From: Faecalicatena faecalis
GTDB lineage: Bacteria; Bacillota; Clostridia; Lachnospirales; Lachnospiraceae
NCBI RefSeq assembly: GCF_012524165.2
Contig: NZ_JABACJ020000014.1
Location: forward strand, 58,190-122,189
Length of the DNA: 64,000 nt
Direction: 5' to 3'
Both the position numbers and the translations under genes were made by a program. Shown piece after piece: positions 1-9,100 of this stretch. Positions within the stretch are counted from its first letter, which is position 1. Every line of letters begins with the position of its first letter. The notes beneath the pieces are model-generated. The model had not been told where the DNA came from, did no database searches, and saw only the letters and a list, made by a program, of their open reading frames with translations.

Positions 1-2
1 CA

Positions 3-101
3 GTTATCATACAGCAAGTACCGCAGCAGACAGAACCAGCAGCAGGAGAAGAGCCGCAGAACGGACAGGAAGAGAAAGAGGGTGTAAATAATGCCAGTTA
101 A
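3..101 (+). CDS. Portal protein, C-terminal end (partial)
   Basis: The reading frame beginning at base 3 is open from the window edge to a TAA at 99-101. It encodes a Gln/Glu/Pro-rich acidic tail (about 32 residues), which is how many phage portal proteins end. It overlaps the start of the prohead protease at 91, the usual portal-protease arrangement. The other two forward frames also stay open until stops at 85-87 and 89-91 but give Arg/Ser-rich peptides that look unnatural. The identification rests on position and composition, as no portal core domain is visible. Confidence 0.55.
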   Translation, partial: VIIQQVPQQTEPAAGEEPQNGQEEKEGVNNAS

Positions 102-690
102 GAAAGAGCGGGAATATAGAACGCTGGTAGCGCCTCTGGCTGCGCAGAGTTCCGGCGAAAAGCGTTTACAGTCGGAGTGCTACGTAGAGGGCTACGCTAC
201 TACATTTAATGCGCCATACCTTTTATATGAGTTTGAGGACGGCACAAAGATTTACGAAAGAATAGACGCACACGCATTAGACAGCGCAGACATGAGCGAC
301 GTTATCATGCAGTACGACCATGAAGGCAGAGTATTTGCCAGACAGTCAAATAATACGCTGATTTTAGAGCCGGACGTAAAGGGGCTTTTTGTGGCAGCAG
401 ACTTAAGCCGGACAGACTTAGCCCGTGGGCTGTATCAGGACATAAGCGCAGGAATGATTACTAAAATGTCATGGGCGTTTACAGTGGCAGAGGAAAGTTA
501 CGACAGAGAAACACATACAAGAACAATTTTGAAAATCAAAAAGGTTTATGATGTATCAGCCGTGAGCATTCCGGCAAATAACGATACTGAAATAAGCGCC
601 CGTGCTTTTGCGAGTAGGAGTTACGAGCGAGAGCGGCAGGAGTTGCTTAAGAGGCGGGCAGCAATACTAAAGATTAAGGCGAGCTTATAA
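91..690 (+). CDS. HK97-family prohead protease
   Basis: 199 residues, the usual size of this serine protease family (S78). It cleaves the N-terminal scaffold (delta) part of the major capsid protein during head maturation. The likely catalytic His is about H77 in a QYDHEG context, and a Ser near residue 127 (MSWAF) lies in the stretch where the family carries its nucleophile. The gene sits between portal and major capsid genes, as in HK97. The C-terminus is Arg/Lys/Glu-rich and ends 31 bp before the capsid start. Confidence 0.9.
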   Translation: MPVKKEREYRTLVAPLAAQSSGEKRLQSECYVEGYATTFNAPYLLYEFEDGTKIYERIDAHALDSADMSDVIMQYDHEGRVFARQSNNTLILEPDVKGLFVAADLSRTDLARGLYQDISAGMITKMSWAFTVAEESYDRETHTRTILKIKKVYDVSAVSIPANNDTEISARAFASRSYERERQELLKRRAAILKIKASL

Positions 691-721
691 AAACCAAAAA
701 CAAAAAAGGAGAACACAGACT

Positions 722-1954
722 ATGAGATTAAAGGAAATTGAGGCAAGATTAGCCGAAATCAAAGAAGAGCTTAACACCAGAGCGGCAGAGCTTACAGACG
801 AGGAAATTACAAAACTGGAAACAGAGGTAACAGACTTGCAGGAAGAGCGCACCGCTTTACTGGCAGCGGCAGAGAAACGCAAAAAGCTGCTTGAAAGAAT
901 TGCAGCAGGAGAGCCGACAGGTGGAGCGGGAGCAGATACCACGCTGCTTAGAAATTTCAAGGGAGCAGGCGGCGCAGGAGCAGGAGAACCAGAGGACAAA
1001 TACGACACTATGGCATACAGAAAAGCGTTTATGAATTATGTATGCAGAGGCGTTGCTATTCCGGCAGAGTACAGAGCAGCTGAAACCACCACCACAGCAG
1101 ACAGTGGCGCTGTAATTCCGACAACTATTATGAATGAAATCATTCAGAAACTGGAAAGCTACGGCAGCATTTATGCAAAGGTGCGCAAGATTAACGTACA
1201 GGGCGGCGTTTCCATTCCGATTGCAGACTTAAAGCCTACTGCGCACTGGATTACAGAGGAAAAGAGCAGCGACGACCAGAAAGCATCTGCTAAAAATTCC
1301 GTAACATTCAATTATTACGGTTTGGAGTGCAAAATTTCCCAGAGCATTTTAGCGAATGTAGTAACGCTGAAAATGTTTACTGATTTGTTTGTACCTATGG
1401 CAACAGAGGCAATGGTAAAGGCTATTGAAATTGCTATTTTCAACGGTACAGGCGAGGGGCAGCCGCTGGGCGTTCTGAAAGACAGCAGGGTAACAGCTGT
1501 AATTACTCTGACACCGGAAGAGTACGCAAGCTGGAACGGCTGGCACAAGGTAAAAGGAAAAATGAAAAAGGCGTACAGAAACGGCAGTTTTGTTATGAAC
1601 CAGTCCACTTTTGATACTGGCATTGACGGTATGGAAGATAAGAACGGGCAGCCTATCGGACGCACAAACTACGGCGTAAACGGAGAGGAAACATACCGTT
1701 TCATGGGTAAGAACGTAGAAACAGTAGAGGACGACGTTTTACCGAGCTGGGACGACGCAAACGAGGGCGACGTAATCGCAGTATTTATGAATTTCTCCGA
1801 TTACGTTATCAATACCAACATGGAAATGCAGGTAGTGAAGTGGACAGACCACGACAACAACAAGATTAAGAATAAGTGCTTAATGGTTGTGGACGGCAAA
1901 GTAGCTGACGCTGCGGGCATTATCTTAGTTAAAAAGGGCGTAACAGCAGTGTAA
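722..1954 (+). CDS. Major capsid protein (HK97 fold)
   Basis: 410 residues. Residues 1 to about 65 are a charged coiled coil rich in Glu, Lys and Arg, resembling the delta scaffold removed by the protease. After a Gly/Ala linker comes an HK97-type shell domain, with a TTTADSGAVIPT-type N-arm start and a late segment containing FMGKNVE and IAVFMNFSDY. A good ribosome binding site (AAAAAGGAGAA) lies about 7 bases before the ATG. Its position right after the protease supports the call strongly. Confidence 0.93.
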   Translation: MRLKEIEARLAEIKEELNTRAAELTDEEITKLETEVTDLQEERTALLAAAEKRKKLLERIAAGEPTGGAGADTTLLRNFKGAGGAGAGEPEDKYDTMAYRKAFMNYVCRGVAIPAEYRAAETTTTADSGAVIPTTIMNEIIQKLESYGSIYAKVRKINVQGGVSIPIADLKPTAHWITEEKSSDDQKASAKNSVTFNYYGLECKISQSILANVVTLKMFTDLFVPMATEAMVKAIEIAIFNGTGEGQPLGVLKDSRVTAVITLTPEEYASWNGWHKVKGKMKKAYRNGSFVMNQSTFDTGIDGMEDKNGQPIGRTNYGVNGEETYRFMGKNVETVEDDVLPSWDDANEGDVIAVFMNFSDYVINTNMEMQVVKWTDHDNNKIKNKCLMVVDGKVADAAGIILVKKGVTAV

Positions 1955-1970
1955 GAAAGCGAGGCAGGCA

Positions 1971-2468
1971 ATGAAAGGACATTTAGACGTAAAGCAGTTG
2001 GAAAGCTATAATAAAGCAGATTTGCAGGAACTGGCAAAGCAGCTGGGCGTAGATGCAGAGGGAACAAAGAAAGAAATTGCTGCACGCTGCGCAGCCGTCG
2101 AGGTAGACATACCAGACGACAGCGAGCTTACGGAAGAGGATAAAAAAGTAGCAGCCGAGGCAGCGGCAGAGGCGGCAGCCAAAGCCGAAGAGGAAAAGGC
2201 AGCGGCAGAGGCGGCAGCCAAAGCCGAAGAGGAAAAGGCAGCGGCAGAGGCGGCAGCCAAAGCCGAAGAGGAAAAGGCAGCGGCAGAGGCAGTAGCCAAA
2301 GCCGAGGAAGAAAAGAAAGCAGCAGGGCTGGTAAAAGTGAAAGCAAAGCGCCGTTTTCTTGACAAGGAATTAAACCAGATTAAGGATACGGGGGATATTT
2401 ACACAGTAAGCAGAGAGCGTGCAGCAGTTCTGGAAGAGGCAGGCGTAGCAGTAGTAATGACAGAGTAA
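1971..2468 (+). CDS. Phage head protein with HeH/SAP-like N-terminus and Ala/Glu repeat
   Basis: 165 residues in three parts. Residues ~5-45 resemble the short helix-extended-helix (HeH/SAP/Rho-N-like) motif, with NKADLQELAKQLGV and GTKKEIAARC. The middle is four tandem 13-residue Ala/Glu/Lys repeats predicted to form one long helix. The C-terminus (FLDKELNQIKDTGDIYTVSRERAAVL) looks like a small globular cap. Genes of this kind often sit just after the capsid gene and encode minor head or connector-associated proteins. The exact function is not known; the helix may act as a spacer. Confidence 0.6.
   Translation: MKGHLDVKQLESYNKADLQELAKQLGVDAEGTKKEIAARCAAVEVDIPDDSELTEEDKKVAAEAAAEAAAKAEEEKAAAEAAAKAEEEKAAAEAAAKAEEEKAAAEAVAKAEEEKKAAGLVKVKAKRRFLDKELNQIKDTGDIYTVSRERAAVLEEAGVAVVMTE
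2160..2315 (+). repeat. Four tandem 39-bp units inside the post-capsid gene
   Basis: Units start at 2160, 2199, 2238 and 2277. The first three are practically identical and the last has drifted. Each encodes 13 residues (AAAEAAAKAEEEK), so copy number can change without a frameshift. The pattern predicts a helical spacer of variable length. Confidence 0.9.
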
Positions 2469-2485
2469 GAAAGAGGGTGCAGGCT

Positions 2486-2836
2486 ATGGCAGCAGATACC
2501 ACAACATTAACCGAGAAGATGCGGGCGGCGCTGCGTATAAGCAGCACCAGTGAGAAAATCACAGAGGAAATAAACGACTGTATAGCCGCCTGCAAAATGG
2601 ATTTGCAGGACGTAGGCGTAAAGAAACTGGATGAAACAGACGCACTGATTATTAGGGCAATTACCTTATACTGCAAGGCAGAGTTTGGCTATTCTGATAA
2701 ATCAGAGCAGTTTTGGAAGTCTTACGAGTGCTTGAAAACTCATTTAAGCCTATCCAGTGAATACACAGGCGGCGAAACGCCGGACAGTACAGACGACGAG
2801 GTAAACGAGGAAGATATCAAGAACTTATTCGGATAG
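2486..2836 (+). CDS. Head-tail connector protein (gp6-like)
   Basis: About 116 residues, nearly all helical, matching the small head-tail connector (HK97 gp6 / phage_connect_1 type) that docks under the portal. The sequence contains the typical start (TEKMRAALRISS...ITEEINDCIAACKMDL) and a late ...EFWKSYECLKTHL helix. The in-frame GTG at 2477 is possible, but AGAGGG at 2472-2477 lies 8 bases upstream of the ATG at 2486, which I prefer. It sits directly before the other head-completion genes. Confidence 0.75.
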   Translation: MAADTTTLTEKMRAALRISSTSEKITEEINDCIAACKMDLQDVGVKKLDETDALIIRAITLYCKAEFGYSDKSEQFWKSYECLKTHLSLSSEYTGGETPDSTDDEVNEEDIKNLFG

Positions 2837-2850
2837 GAGAAACAGACAGA

Positions 2851-3564
2851 ATGGCGATTAAAAGAGTAACTTATAATACGCTGTCTTATCTGGTAGCGGA
2901 AATTAAAGACCGCTACGCAGAGAAAAGCGCCATAGGAGCGCTGGGGGGGCTTGATAAGGTAGCGGTAGAAAATCTGGCAGACGATTTGAAAAAACTTATA
3001 AACGGCAAGGCAAATGCAGCCACCACGCTTGCGGGTTACGGCATCACAGACGGAATGACAGCAACGGAGATAGCAAGCGCTATTTCCACGGCGATTGCTG
3101 GAACAGACCACTTAAGCCGTGTAATGGTAGACAGTACGGCAGATATTAACGTAGCGGCAGACGGTGCAGAAAAGAAAATCTACATGGTAAAGAATACCGA
3201 CGGAGAGGCAGGAAACCTTTACAGTGAGTACATGGTAATTGACGGAAAGCTGGAAAAGGTAGGCGACTGGAAAGTAGACTTAAGCAGCTATGCCAAGACC
3301 ACAGAAGTAACGGCAGCCATTGCAAATGCGCTGACAGCATACGCCAAGACCGCAGACGTTACTAAGGCAATCAATGCAGCAGTAGCGGGACTTATCCAGC
3401 TGGACGACTTAAGCGTAGCGTCTACGGGGGCAGGCAATGTAGTAACGGGGCTTGCGTATGACAACAAGACAGGAAAATTTACAGTAACCAAAGGACTTAC
3501 TGCACTTACAGAGGCAGACTTTACAGAGATTACGCAGCAGGAAGTAAAAGCCATGTTTGCGTAA
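2851..3564 (+). CDS. Putative head fibre / decoration protein
   Basis: 237 residues, rich in Ala, Thr, Asp and Gly. It has an N-terminal head-binding-like helix (about 1-50), a middle region with a beta-rich unit (HLSRVMVDSTADINVAADG..., about 85-145) and short repeated helices (SSYAKTTEVTAAIANAL / TAYAKTADVTKAINAAV). Ala/Thr-rich proteins with repeats of this kind between connector and tail genes are often head fibres or surface appendages. A tail or collar fibre is the main alternative. No enzymatic motif is visible. Confidence 0.5.
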   Translation: MAIKRVTYNTLSYLVAEIKDRYAEKSAIGALGGLDKVAVENLADDLKKLINGKANAATTLAGYGITDGMTATEIASAISTAIAGTDHLSRVMVDSTADINVAADGAEKKIYMVKNTDGEAGNLYSEYMVIDGKLEKVGDWKVDLSSYAKTTEVTAAIANALTAYAKTADVTKAINAAVAGLIQLDDLSVASTGAGNVVTGLAYDNKTGKFTVTKGLTALTEADFTEITQQEVKAMFA

Positions 3565-3577
3565 GTGAGGTGCTGGT

Positions 3578-3805
3578 ATGAGGTGGTTTAGCCTTGCCAG
3601 CTTAAAGGCGCTGGTATCAGAGATAACAGCCAGAGAAAACAGCAATATGCAGGCTGTAAATGATACGTTTTCAGAAGTCTACGACAATATGGAAACGCTG
3701 GACGGGCGCATAGATGCTTTAGAGCATAAAACCGACGCTGCATATCTGGGTAACTGTTATTGCGGTAGCGTCTATTTGGGCTATGTGTCCGAAACGGACA
3801 CCTAA
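3578..3805 (+). CDS. Small phage protein with YLG-rich C-terminus
   Basis: 75 residues. The first 50 look like an amphipathic coiled coil, and the last 25 carry a short aromatic motif (AAYLGNCYCGSVYLG). A comparable C-terminal pattern recurs at the end of the fibre/baseplate protein at 11,258-12,394. The gene lies 13 bp after the putative head fibre gene and 14 bp before the head-closure gene, so it is clearly part of the late operon. I do not recognise a family; it may be an accessory of the preceding fibre-like protein. Confidence 0.55.
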   Translation: MRWFSLASLKALVSEITARENSNMQAVNDTFSEVYDNMETLDGRIDALEHKTDAAYLGNCYCGSVYLGYVSETDT

Positions 3806-3819
3806 AGGAGTGGTAAAAA

Positions 3820-4143
3820 ATGGACTGGATAGACGAGATAACGCTAATAAGCGAGGTAAGCGGAGAAAACAGGGTAAATAAAAACGGCTTTGCAGTAAAG
3901 CCGGAAGAAAGCGCCCGCACTGTATTCTGTAATAAAAAATCAGTAGGGTACAGCGAATATTTTAAGAGCCAGCAGACAGGAAAGCTGGTAGAGGCAAAGT
4001 ACGAGGTACATAAGGCAGATTATGGCGGCGAGGACGTAGTAGAAGTAAACGGGCGGCGCTATTTTGTGCTTAAGACCTACGACACAGGGACAGACACCAT
4101 AGAGCTTACGCTTACAGATTTACGCCACAGAAACGAGGTGTAA
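3820..4143 (+). CDS. Head closure / head-tail adaptor protein
   Basis: 107 residues with a compact beta-barrel pattern: MDWIDEITLISE at the start, then FCNKKSVGYSEYF, a mid Tyr/Val-rich segment and a C-terminal NGRRYFVLKTYDTG...IELTLTDL strand pair. This matches the SPP1 gp16-like stopper family that seals the filled head. The gene is between the connector and the gp10-like tail component, the expected slot. A ribosome binding site AAAGGAG precedes it. Confidence 0.75.
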   Translation: MDWIDEITLISEVSGENRVNKNGFAVKPEESARTVFCNKKSVGYSEYFKSQQTGKLVEAKYEVHKADYGGEDVVEVNGRRYFVLKTYDTGTDTIELTLTDLRHRNEV

Positions 4144-4145
4144 GC

Positions 4146-4577
4146 ATGGGAGAATTTAATACAGTTGGGCTGGAAGATATTATAGACGCTTTCGGCAGGA
4201 GAGAAACCGCCACGGTTGAGGCAGTACCGAAAATGCTTAAGGCTGGCGCAGATGTGCTGATAGAGGCACAGAAAGCAGAGGCACAGGCAATGGGACTGAA
4301 CGAAACGGGCGGTTTTATCAATTCCATAAAAGCCACGGACGTAAAGGGCGACGATACGGAGAAATACGTAGAGATATACCCGCAGGGACGGGCAGGGCAT
4401 GGAAACGACAGGAAAGGCGATAAAAGCAAAGTGCGCTATGCAACAATCGGCTTTGTGGCAGAATACGGGACAAGCAGCCAACAGGCACGCCCGTATATGA
4501 CAACTGCAAACGCCAAGGCGCACGAAAAGGTAGTAGAGGCGCAGCGCAGTATATGGGAGAGTGAAACGGGCAAATGA
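4146..4577 (+). CDS. HK97 gp10-like tail component
   Basis: 143 residues. The diagnostic C-terminal stretch is FVAEYGTSSQQARPYM, shared by HK97 gp10-like minor tail/head-tail joining proteins. The N-terminal half is helical. It starts 2 bp after the head-closure stop and overlaps the next gene by 4 bp (ATGA), indicating translational coupling. Confidence 0.85.
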   Translation: MGEFNTVGLEDIIDAFGRRETATVEAVPKMLKAGADVLIEAQKAEAQAMGLNETGGFINSIKATDVKGDDTEKYVEIYPQGRAGHGNDRKGDKSKVRYATIGFVAEYGTSSQQARPYMTTANAKAHEKVVEAQRSIWESETGK

Positions 4578-4900
4578 GCATACAGGAGATTTTAGAAAGT
4601 GCAGGGCTACCAGCCCAGAGGGGCGTATACACTGGACGGGATAAGCCGGACGCATACTATACATTTTTGCGGCTGCTGGGTACGCCTGCGGTAAATGCAG
4701 ACGACGAAGAGAAAGAACGCAGGGAAATGTATAGAGTTACGCTTTTCCATAAGGGCGATTTTGAGGCGCAGCTTGATAAGACAAAAGAGGTATTGAAAGC
4801 AGCAGGCGTTTATATCAACAGCATAGATGCAGAAAGCTACGAAACAGAAACGGGGTACTGGTTAGTGCCTATCACAGTCGAGATTTTGAAAGAGGAGTGA
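4574..4900 (+). CDS. Tail terminator / tail completion protein
   Basis: 108 residues with the alpha/beta pattern of gpU / gp17-like tail terminators: an N-terminal helix (IQEILESAGLPAQRGVYTG), central YRVTLFHKGDFEA strand-helix, and a C-terminal WLVPITVEIL strand. These proteins cap the tail tube and join it to the head. ATGA overlap with the gp10-like gene and position before the major tail gene support the role. Confidence 0.75.
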   Translation: MSIQEILESAGLPAQRGVYTGRDKPDAYYTFLRLLGTPAVNADDEEKERREMYRVTLFHKGDFEAQLDKTKEVLKAAGVYINSIDAESYETETGYWLVPITVEILKEE

Positions 4901-4907
4901 TTAAACA

Positions 4908-5471
4908 ATGACACTGGGACTGAAAGATTTATATTATGCCGTATGCACAGAGGCAGACGGCGTAGAAAGTTACGGAACGCCTAAGAAAATGGCAGAGGCT
5001 ATGACCGCCGATTTATCCGTAAAGACCGCAGACGGCAGTTTATATGCAGACGATACGTTAAGCGAGAGCGTCACGGAGTTTGCAAGCGGCACGCTTAAGT
5101 TGGGAATTAAAGACCTTACGCCGGAAGTGCTGGCAGAGCTGCTGGGGCAGGAAGTGGACGAGAACAGCGTAGTATGGGCTGGAAAAGAGGACGAGCCGCC
5201 GTATGTTGCTGTAGGGTTCAGAGCAAAGAAAACGGGCGGCAAATACCGCTACGTATGGCTGCTTAAGGCAAAATTCAAAGTGCCGTCTGAAAAGTACGAA
5301 ACTAAGGGCGAGAGCATTAAGTTTAATACGCCGGATATTGAGGCAGATTTTACAGCCAGAAAGAAAGATAACCGCTGGAAAGCAGACTTTGTGGGAACAG
5401 AGGACAGCAAGGCGGCTAAGACATGGTTTACAGCCGTACCCGAACCGGGAGCGGCAATGCAGACAATATAA
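4908..5471 (+). CDS. Major tail protein (phi13-like family)
   Basis: 187 residues that form the tail tube. The opening (GLKDLYYAVCTEADGVESYGTPKK) and the ADDTLSESVTEFASGTLKLGIKDL segment are typical of Gram-positive phage major tail proteins of the phi13 type. The later KYRYVWLLKAKFKVPSEKYE segment also fits. It sits immediately before the tail chaperone genes. Confidence 0.9.
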   Translation: MTLGLKDLYYAVCTEADGVESYGTPKKMAEAMTADLSVKTADGSLYADDTLSESVTEFASGTLKLGIKDLTPEVLAELLGQEVDENSVVWAGKEDEPPYVAVGFRAKKTGGKYRYVWLLKAKFKVPSEKYETKGESIKFNTPDIEADFTARKKDNRWKADFVGTEDSKAAKTWFTAVPEPGAAMQTI

Positions 5472-5516
5472 GAGAAAGGAGAGAGGCGCAGCGCAGGCTG
5501 CGCCTTAATTTATAGC

Positions 5517-5909
5517 ATGAGCGCAATTAAAGACGGACGCATGCCCGTAGAACTGAACGGCAAAACCTATTATTTACTGTTTTCCCTTAATGCACTGGAC
5601 GAGATGCAGGACAGATTTGGGGGATATGACAAGCTGGACAAGGCTTTTGACCAGAGTAACCCGACTATGATTAAAGATTTACGCTGGTTGCTTACCCTCA
5701 TTATCAACGAGGGCATGGAAGAGGGAGAAACACCGCTTACAGAGCAGCAGGTAGGTAAGTTAATTCATATCGGCAATCTGCCGCAAATTAAAGACGCTAT
5801 TTTCTCTGCTTTTGTATATTCCACAAACGGCGGGGAAGAGAAAGAGGCAGCAGACGGAGAGGCAGACACAACAGCAGAGGGAAACAGAGTAGCCGTGCAG
5901 GACGAATAG
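5517..5909 (+). CDS. Tail assembly chaperone G
   Basis: 130 residues. It occupies the slot between major tail protein and tape measure, with the small helical fold of gpG-like chaperones that coat the tape measure during tail assembly (YYLLFSLNALDEMQDRFGGYDKLDKAFD near the N-terminus). The C-terminal 20 residues are charged and include the frameshift site. A -1 slippery heptamer lies 24 bp before the stop codon; slipping there makes the longer GT form. Confidence 0.85.
   Translation: MSAIKDGRMPVELNGKTYYLLFSLNALDEMQDRFGGYDKLDKAFDQSNPTMIKDLRWLLTLIINEGMEEGETPLTEQQVGKLIHIGNLPQIKDAIFSAFVYSTNGGEEKEAADGEADTTAEGNRVAVQDE
5879..5885 (+). promoter_or_regulatory. -1 ribosomal frameshift heptamer GGGAAAC
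   Basis: In the G frame the bases read G GGA AAC, exactly the X XXY YYZ form of a -1 slippery site. Lambda uses the near-identical GGGAAAG between G and T. The downstream -1 frame is open across the G stop codon into the T segment. Confidence 0.85.
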
Positions 5910-6115
5910 ACACCGCACGGCTGCTTTATATAGCAATGGCTATGCTGCATTACACGGAAAGCGAGGCGTGGAAAAAGACACCTTACCAGATTATTAAGCT
6001 ATTCGGCTATCACAAGGAGTATAACCCGCACATTTTCGGACAGGAAAGCAGCAGCGCACCAGCACAGGCAGCAGAGGGTATGGACGACATAGACATAGCG
6101 TTAGGGGGCTTGTAA
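5885..6115 (+). CDS. Tail chaperone T segment, made as a G-T fusion by -1 frameshifting
   Basis: The -1 frame relative to G is open from upstream of the slip site to TAA at 6113-6115 with no stop. After slippage, 123 G codons would be followed by 76 codons, a fusion of about 199 residues. The T part has the usual DTARLLYIAMAMLHYTESEAW start and a YHKEYNPHIFG motif. An internal ATG at 5936 could give a free 59-residue product, but it has no clear ribosome binding site. The arrangement matches lambda gpG/gpGT and is conserved in long-tailed phages. Confidence 0.8.
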   Translation, partial: QSSRAGRIDTARLLYIAMAMLHYTESEAWKKTPYQIIKLFGYHKEYNPHIFGQESSSAPAQAAEGMDDIDIALGGL

Positions 6116-6118
6116 ATC

Positions 6119-9100
6119 ATGGCTGATAAAACAGACAATATTAAAACCAAACTTAGTTTTGACGGCGAGGCACAGTATAAAGCAGCCTGCAAAGAGATTA
6201 ACAGCACCCTTAAGCTGCTTAACTCTGAAATGAAACTTGTAACGGCAGAGTATAAGAGCAATGCGAGCAGTGCAGAGGCGCTGAAAGCCAAGCAGGAAGT
6301 ATTACGCAAAACTTACGACGAACAAAAGAAAAAGGTAGAGGAAACGGAAAAAGCCCTTGCAAAGTGCAAAGAGGCTACAGGAGAGAACAGCGAGGCGAGT
6401 AAAAAGCTGGAAACGCAGCTTAATTACCAGAAAACAGCCCTTGCGAATACAGAAACAGAGTTAGGAAAGACCACTACAGAGCTGGACAAGGCAGAAAAAG
6501 CCGCAGACGGAATGGGAAACGAGGTAGAGGACAGCGGAAAACAGGCGAAAGAGGCAACAAGCAAATTCAGCGGCTTTACAGAGGTTGTAAAAAAGGTTGC
6601 GACAGCAACGGCAGCAGCGGTGGCGGCAATCGGCACGGCAGCCGTAGCAGCAGGCAAGGCACTTTACGATATGGCGAGTGATACGGCATCTGCGGGCGAC
6701 CAGATAGACAAGGAAAGCCAGAAAATGCAGATAAGCGCAAGCCTATACCAGCAGTTAAGCTATGCTTGCGAAAGGAGCGGCAGCAGCGTAAGCGACTTAA
6801 CCAAAGGCGTTAAGAATATTACTACAGAGCTGGGGAAAACAGCAGAGGGAGCGAAAGGTGCAGGGGCGAGTTTTGAGGCTATCGGTGTATCGCTGAAAAA
6901 TACAGACGGAAGTATAAAAAGCACGGAGCAGGTGCTTTTAGAGAGCATAGACGCACTGGCGGGCATGGAAGATGAAACACAGCGAAATGCAGCCGCACAG
7001 GATATTTTTGGAAAAAGTGCAGCCGAGCTTTTACCGTTGCTTAATTCTGGCGCAGACGGAATTAAGCAGCTTATGGACGAAACAGAAGAATACGGCATGA
7101 TAATGTCGGACGAGGCAGTAGCAGCAAGCGCAGCGTTTGAGGACAGCTTAAGCCGCTTGCAATGGACGTTTAGCGGCGTAAAGAACAGTATCACTGGCGA
7201 AATGCTGCCGTCTATCACAATGATTATGGACGGGCTAAGCGACCTTATGGCGGGACAGGACGACGCAGGCGAGAAGATAAAGCAGGGCGTTACTGGAATA
7301 ATCAGCAATATTTCACAAATGATACCGCAGATATTGGAAGTGATAACGAATATAGCGGGGGCAGTGCTGGAAAGCGCACCCTCTATTATGCAGGCACTGG
7401 CGCAGGGCATTATAACGGCGCTGCCTACGTTATTGCCGACCATAACAAACGTAGTAACCAGCATTGCAACTATGCTGATACAGTTACTGCCGCAGATTTT
7501 AGAGGCGGGTATGCAGATACTCATAAGCCTTGCGCAAGGTATCGCACAGGCGCTGCCTACATTGCTGCCGACAATCGTAACGGTGGTTACGAATATTGTA
7601 ACCATGCTGATAGAAAATATACCGCTGCTGATTACAGCAGCCTTACAGCTTATTACAGGGCTGGCACAGGGGCTGGTAGCAGCGTTGCCCGTACTGATTG
7701 AGGCACTGCCGGAAATCATAACGGCTATCATAAATGCGCTGATTGAGGGCATACCGCTTATTATCGAAAGTGCGGGCGATATTATAGTTGCGCTGATTGA
7801 CGGCATCATAGATGCAATACCGCTTTTAATCGCAGCCATGCCGCAGATTATCGTAGCCATTGTAACAGGACTAATTACAGGGCTGCCTAAGATTTTGACG
7901 GCAGCAGGCAAGCTGGTAACGACAATCATAAACAAGATAAAAGAGCTGCCTACTCTGATACTGCAGGCAATCGCTGCGGGCGTTGAGAAAATAGCAGAGT
8001 GGGGCGCAAATATGCAGGAAAAAGGCGACACGGTTATAACAGATTTTGTAACGAAAGTTATAGATATTGTTAAGGAGCTGCCGCAGAAAATCTGGAACAG
8101 TATAGTAAGCGCAGTTACCAGAGTGGCTACATGGGGTGCAAATATGCAGATCAAAGCCAAAGAAGTAATGAACACCATGCTTACGAACATTGTAACGATT
8201 GTGAAAGAAACGCCTGCTAAAATCTGGAACAGCATAGTAGGAGCAGTTACCAGAGTGGCTACGTGGGGCGCAAATATGCTTACGAAAGCCAAAGAGGTAA
8301 TGAACACAATGGTAACAGGCATTGTTACTATCGTGAAAGAAGTACCGCAGAAAATCTGGAACAGCATAGTAGGAGCAGTTACCAGAGTGGCTACGTGGGG
8401 CGCAAATATGCTTACGAAAGCCAAAGAGGTAATGAACACAATGGTAACAGGCATTGTTACTATCGTGAAAGAAGTACCGCAGAAAATCTGGAACAGCATA
8501 GTAGGAGCAGTTACCAAAGTGGCTACGTGGGGTACAAATATGCTTACGAAAGCCAAAGAGGTAATGAACACAATGGTAACAGGCATTGTTACTATCGTAA
8601 AGGAAATACCAGAGAAGATATACAACAGCATTTCTGGCGCAATTTCCAAAGTGGCTACATGGGGTACAGAAGTAAAGAACAAAGCCGTAGAGGGCATGAA
8701 AAATGTAATTACTGGCATAACCGACGTATTTAAGGATATTGGTAGTACGTTCGCTGGGTTCGGTAAGAACATGGTAGAGGGCATCTGGAACGGCATACAT
8801 GGAGCTACGCAGTGGATAAAGGACAAAATAAGCGGCTGGGTAGGTAATGTTACCGACTTCCTTAAGGGATTATTTGGAATTAACAGCCCGTCTAAGCTGA
8901 TGCGTGACGAAATCGGCGTATATCTGGCGCAGGGTATCGGCGTTGGCTTTTCTGATGAAATCGGCGGCGTTAAGAAAATGATTGAGGACAGCGTACCGCA
9001 GGAGTTCGACGTAGGCGCAAAGGTAAATGTAGGCAAAGAGTTTACATACGATTATGACGACAAAAAGCCAAAGCCGAGAGGTGGCGGCAGTGCAGCAGGC

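Noticed and set aside
2160..2315. Evenly spaced repeats resembling a CRISPR array
   Set aside because: Units are directly adjacent with no spacers and encode a 13-residue Ala/Glu repeat in the main frame.
8263..8733. + strand overlapping frame with repeated GRKYAYESQRGNEHN-type units
   Set aside because: It is the tape measure repeat read in another frame; low complexity and no start signal.
6760..9036. Long open frame (758 codons) on the minus strand opposite the tape measure gene
   Set aside because: It arises from the repetitive, codon-biased + strand gene; its translation mirrors the 132-bp repeats, has no family features and no ribosome binding site.
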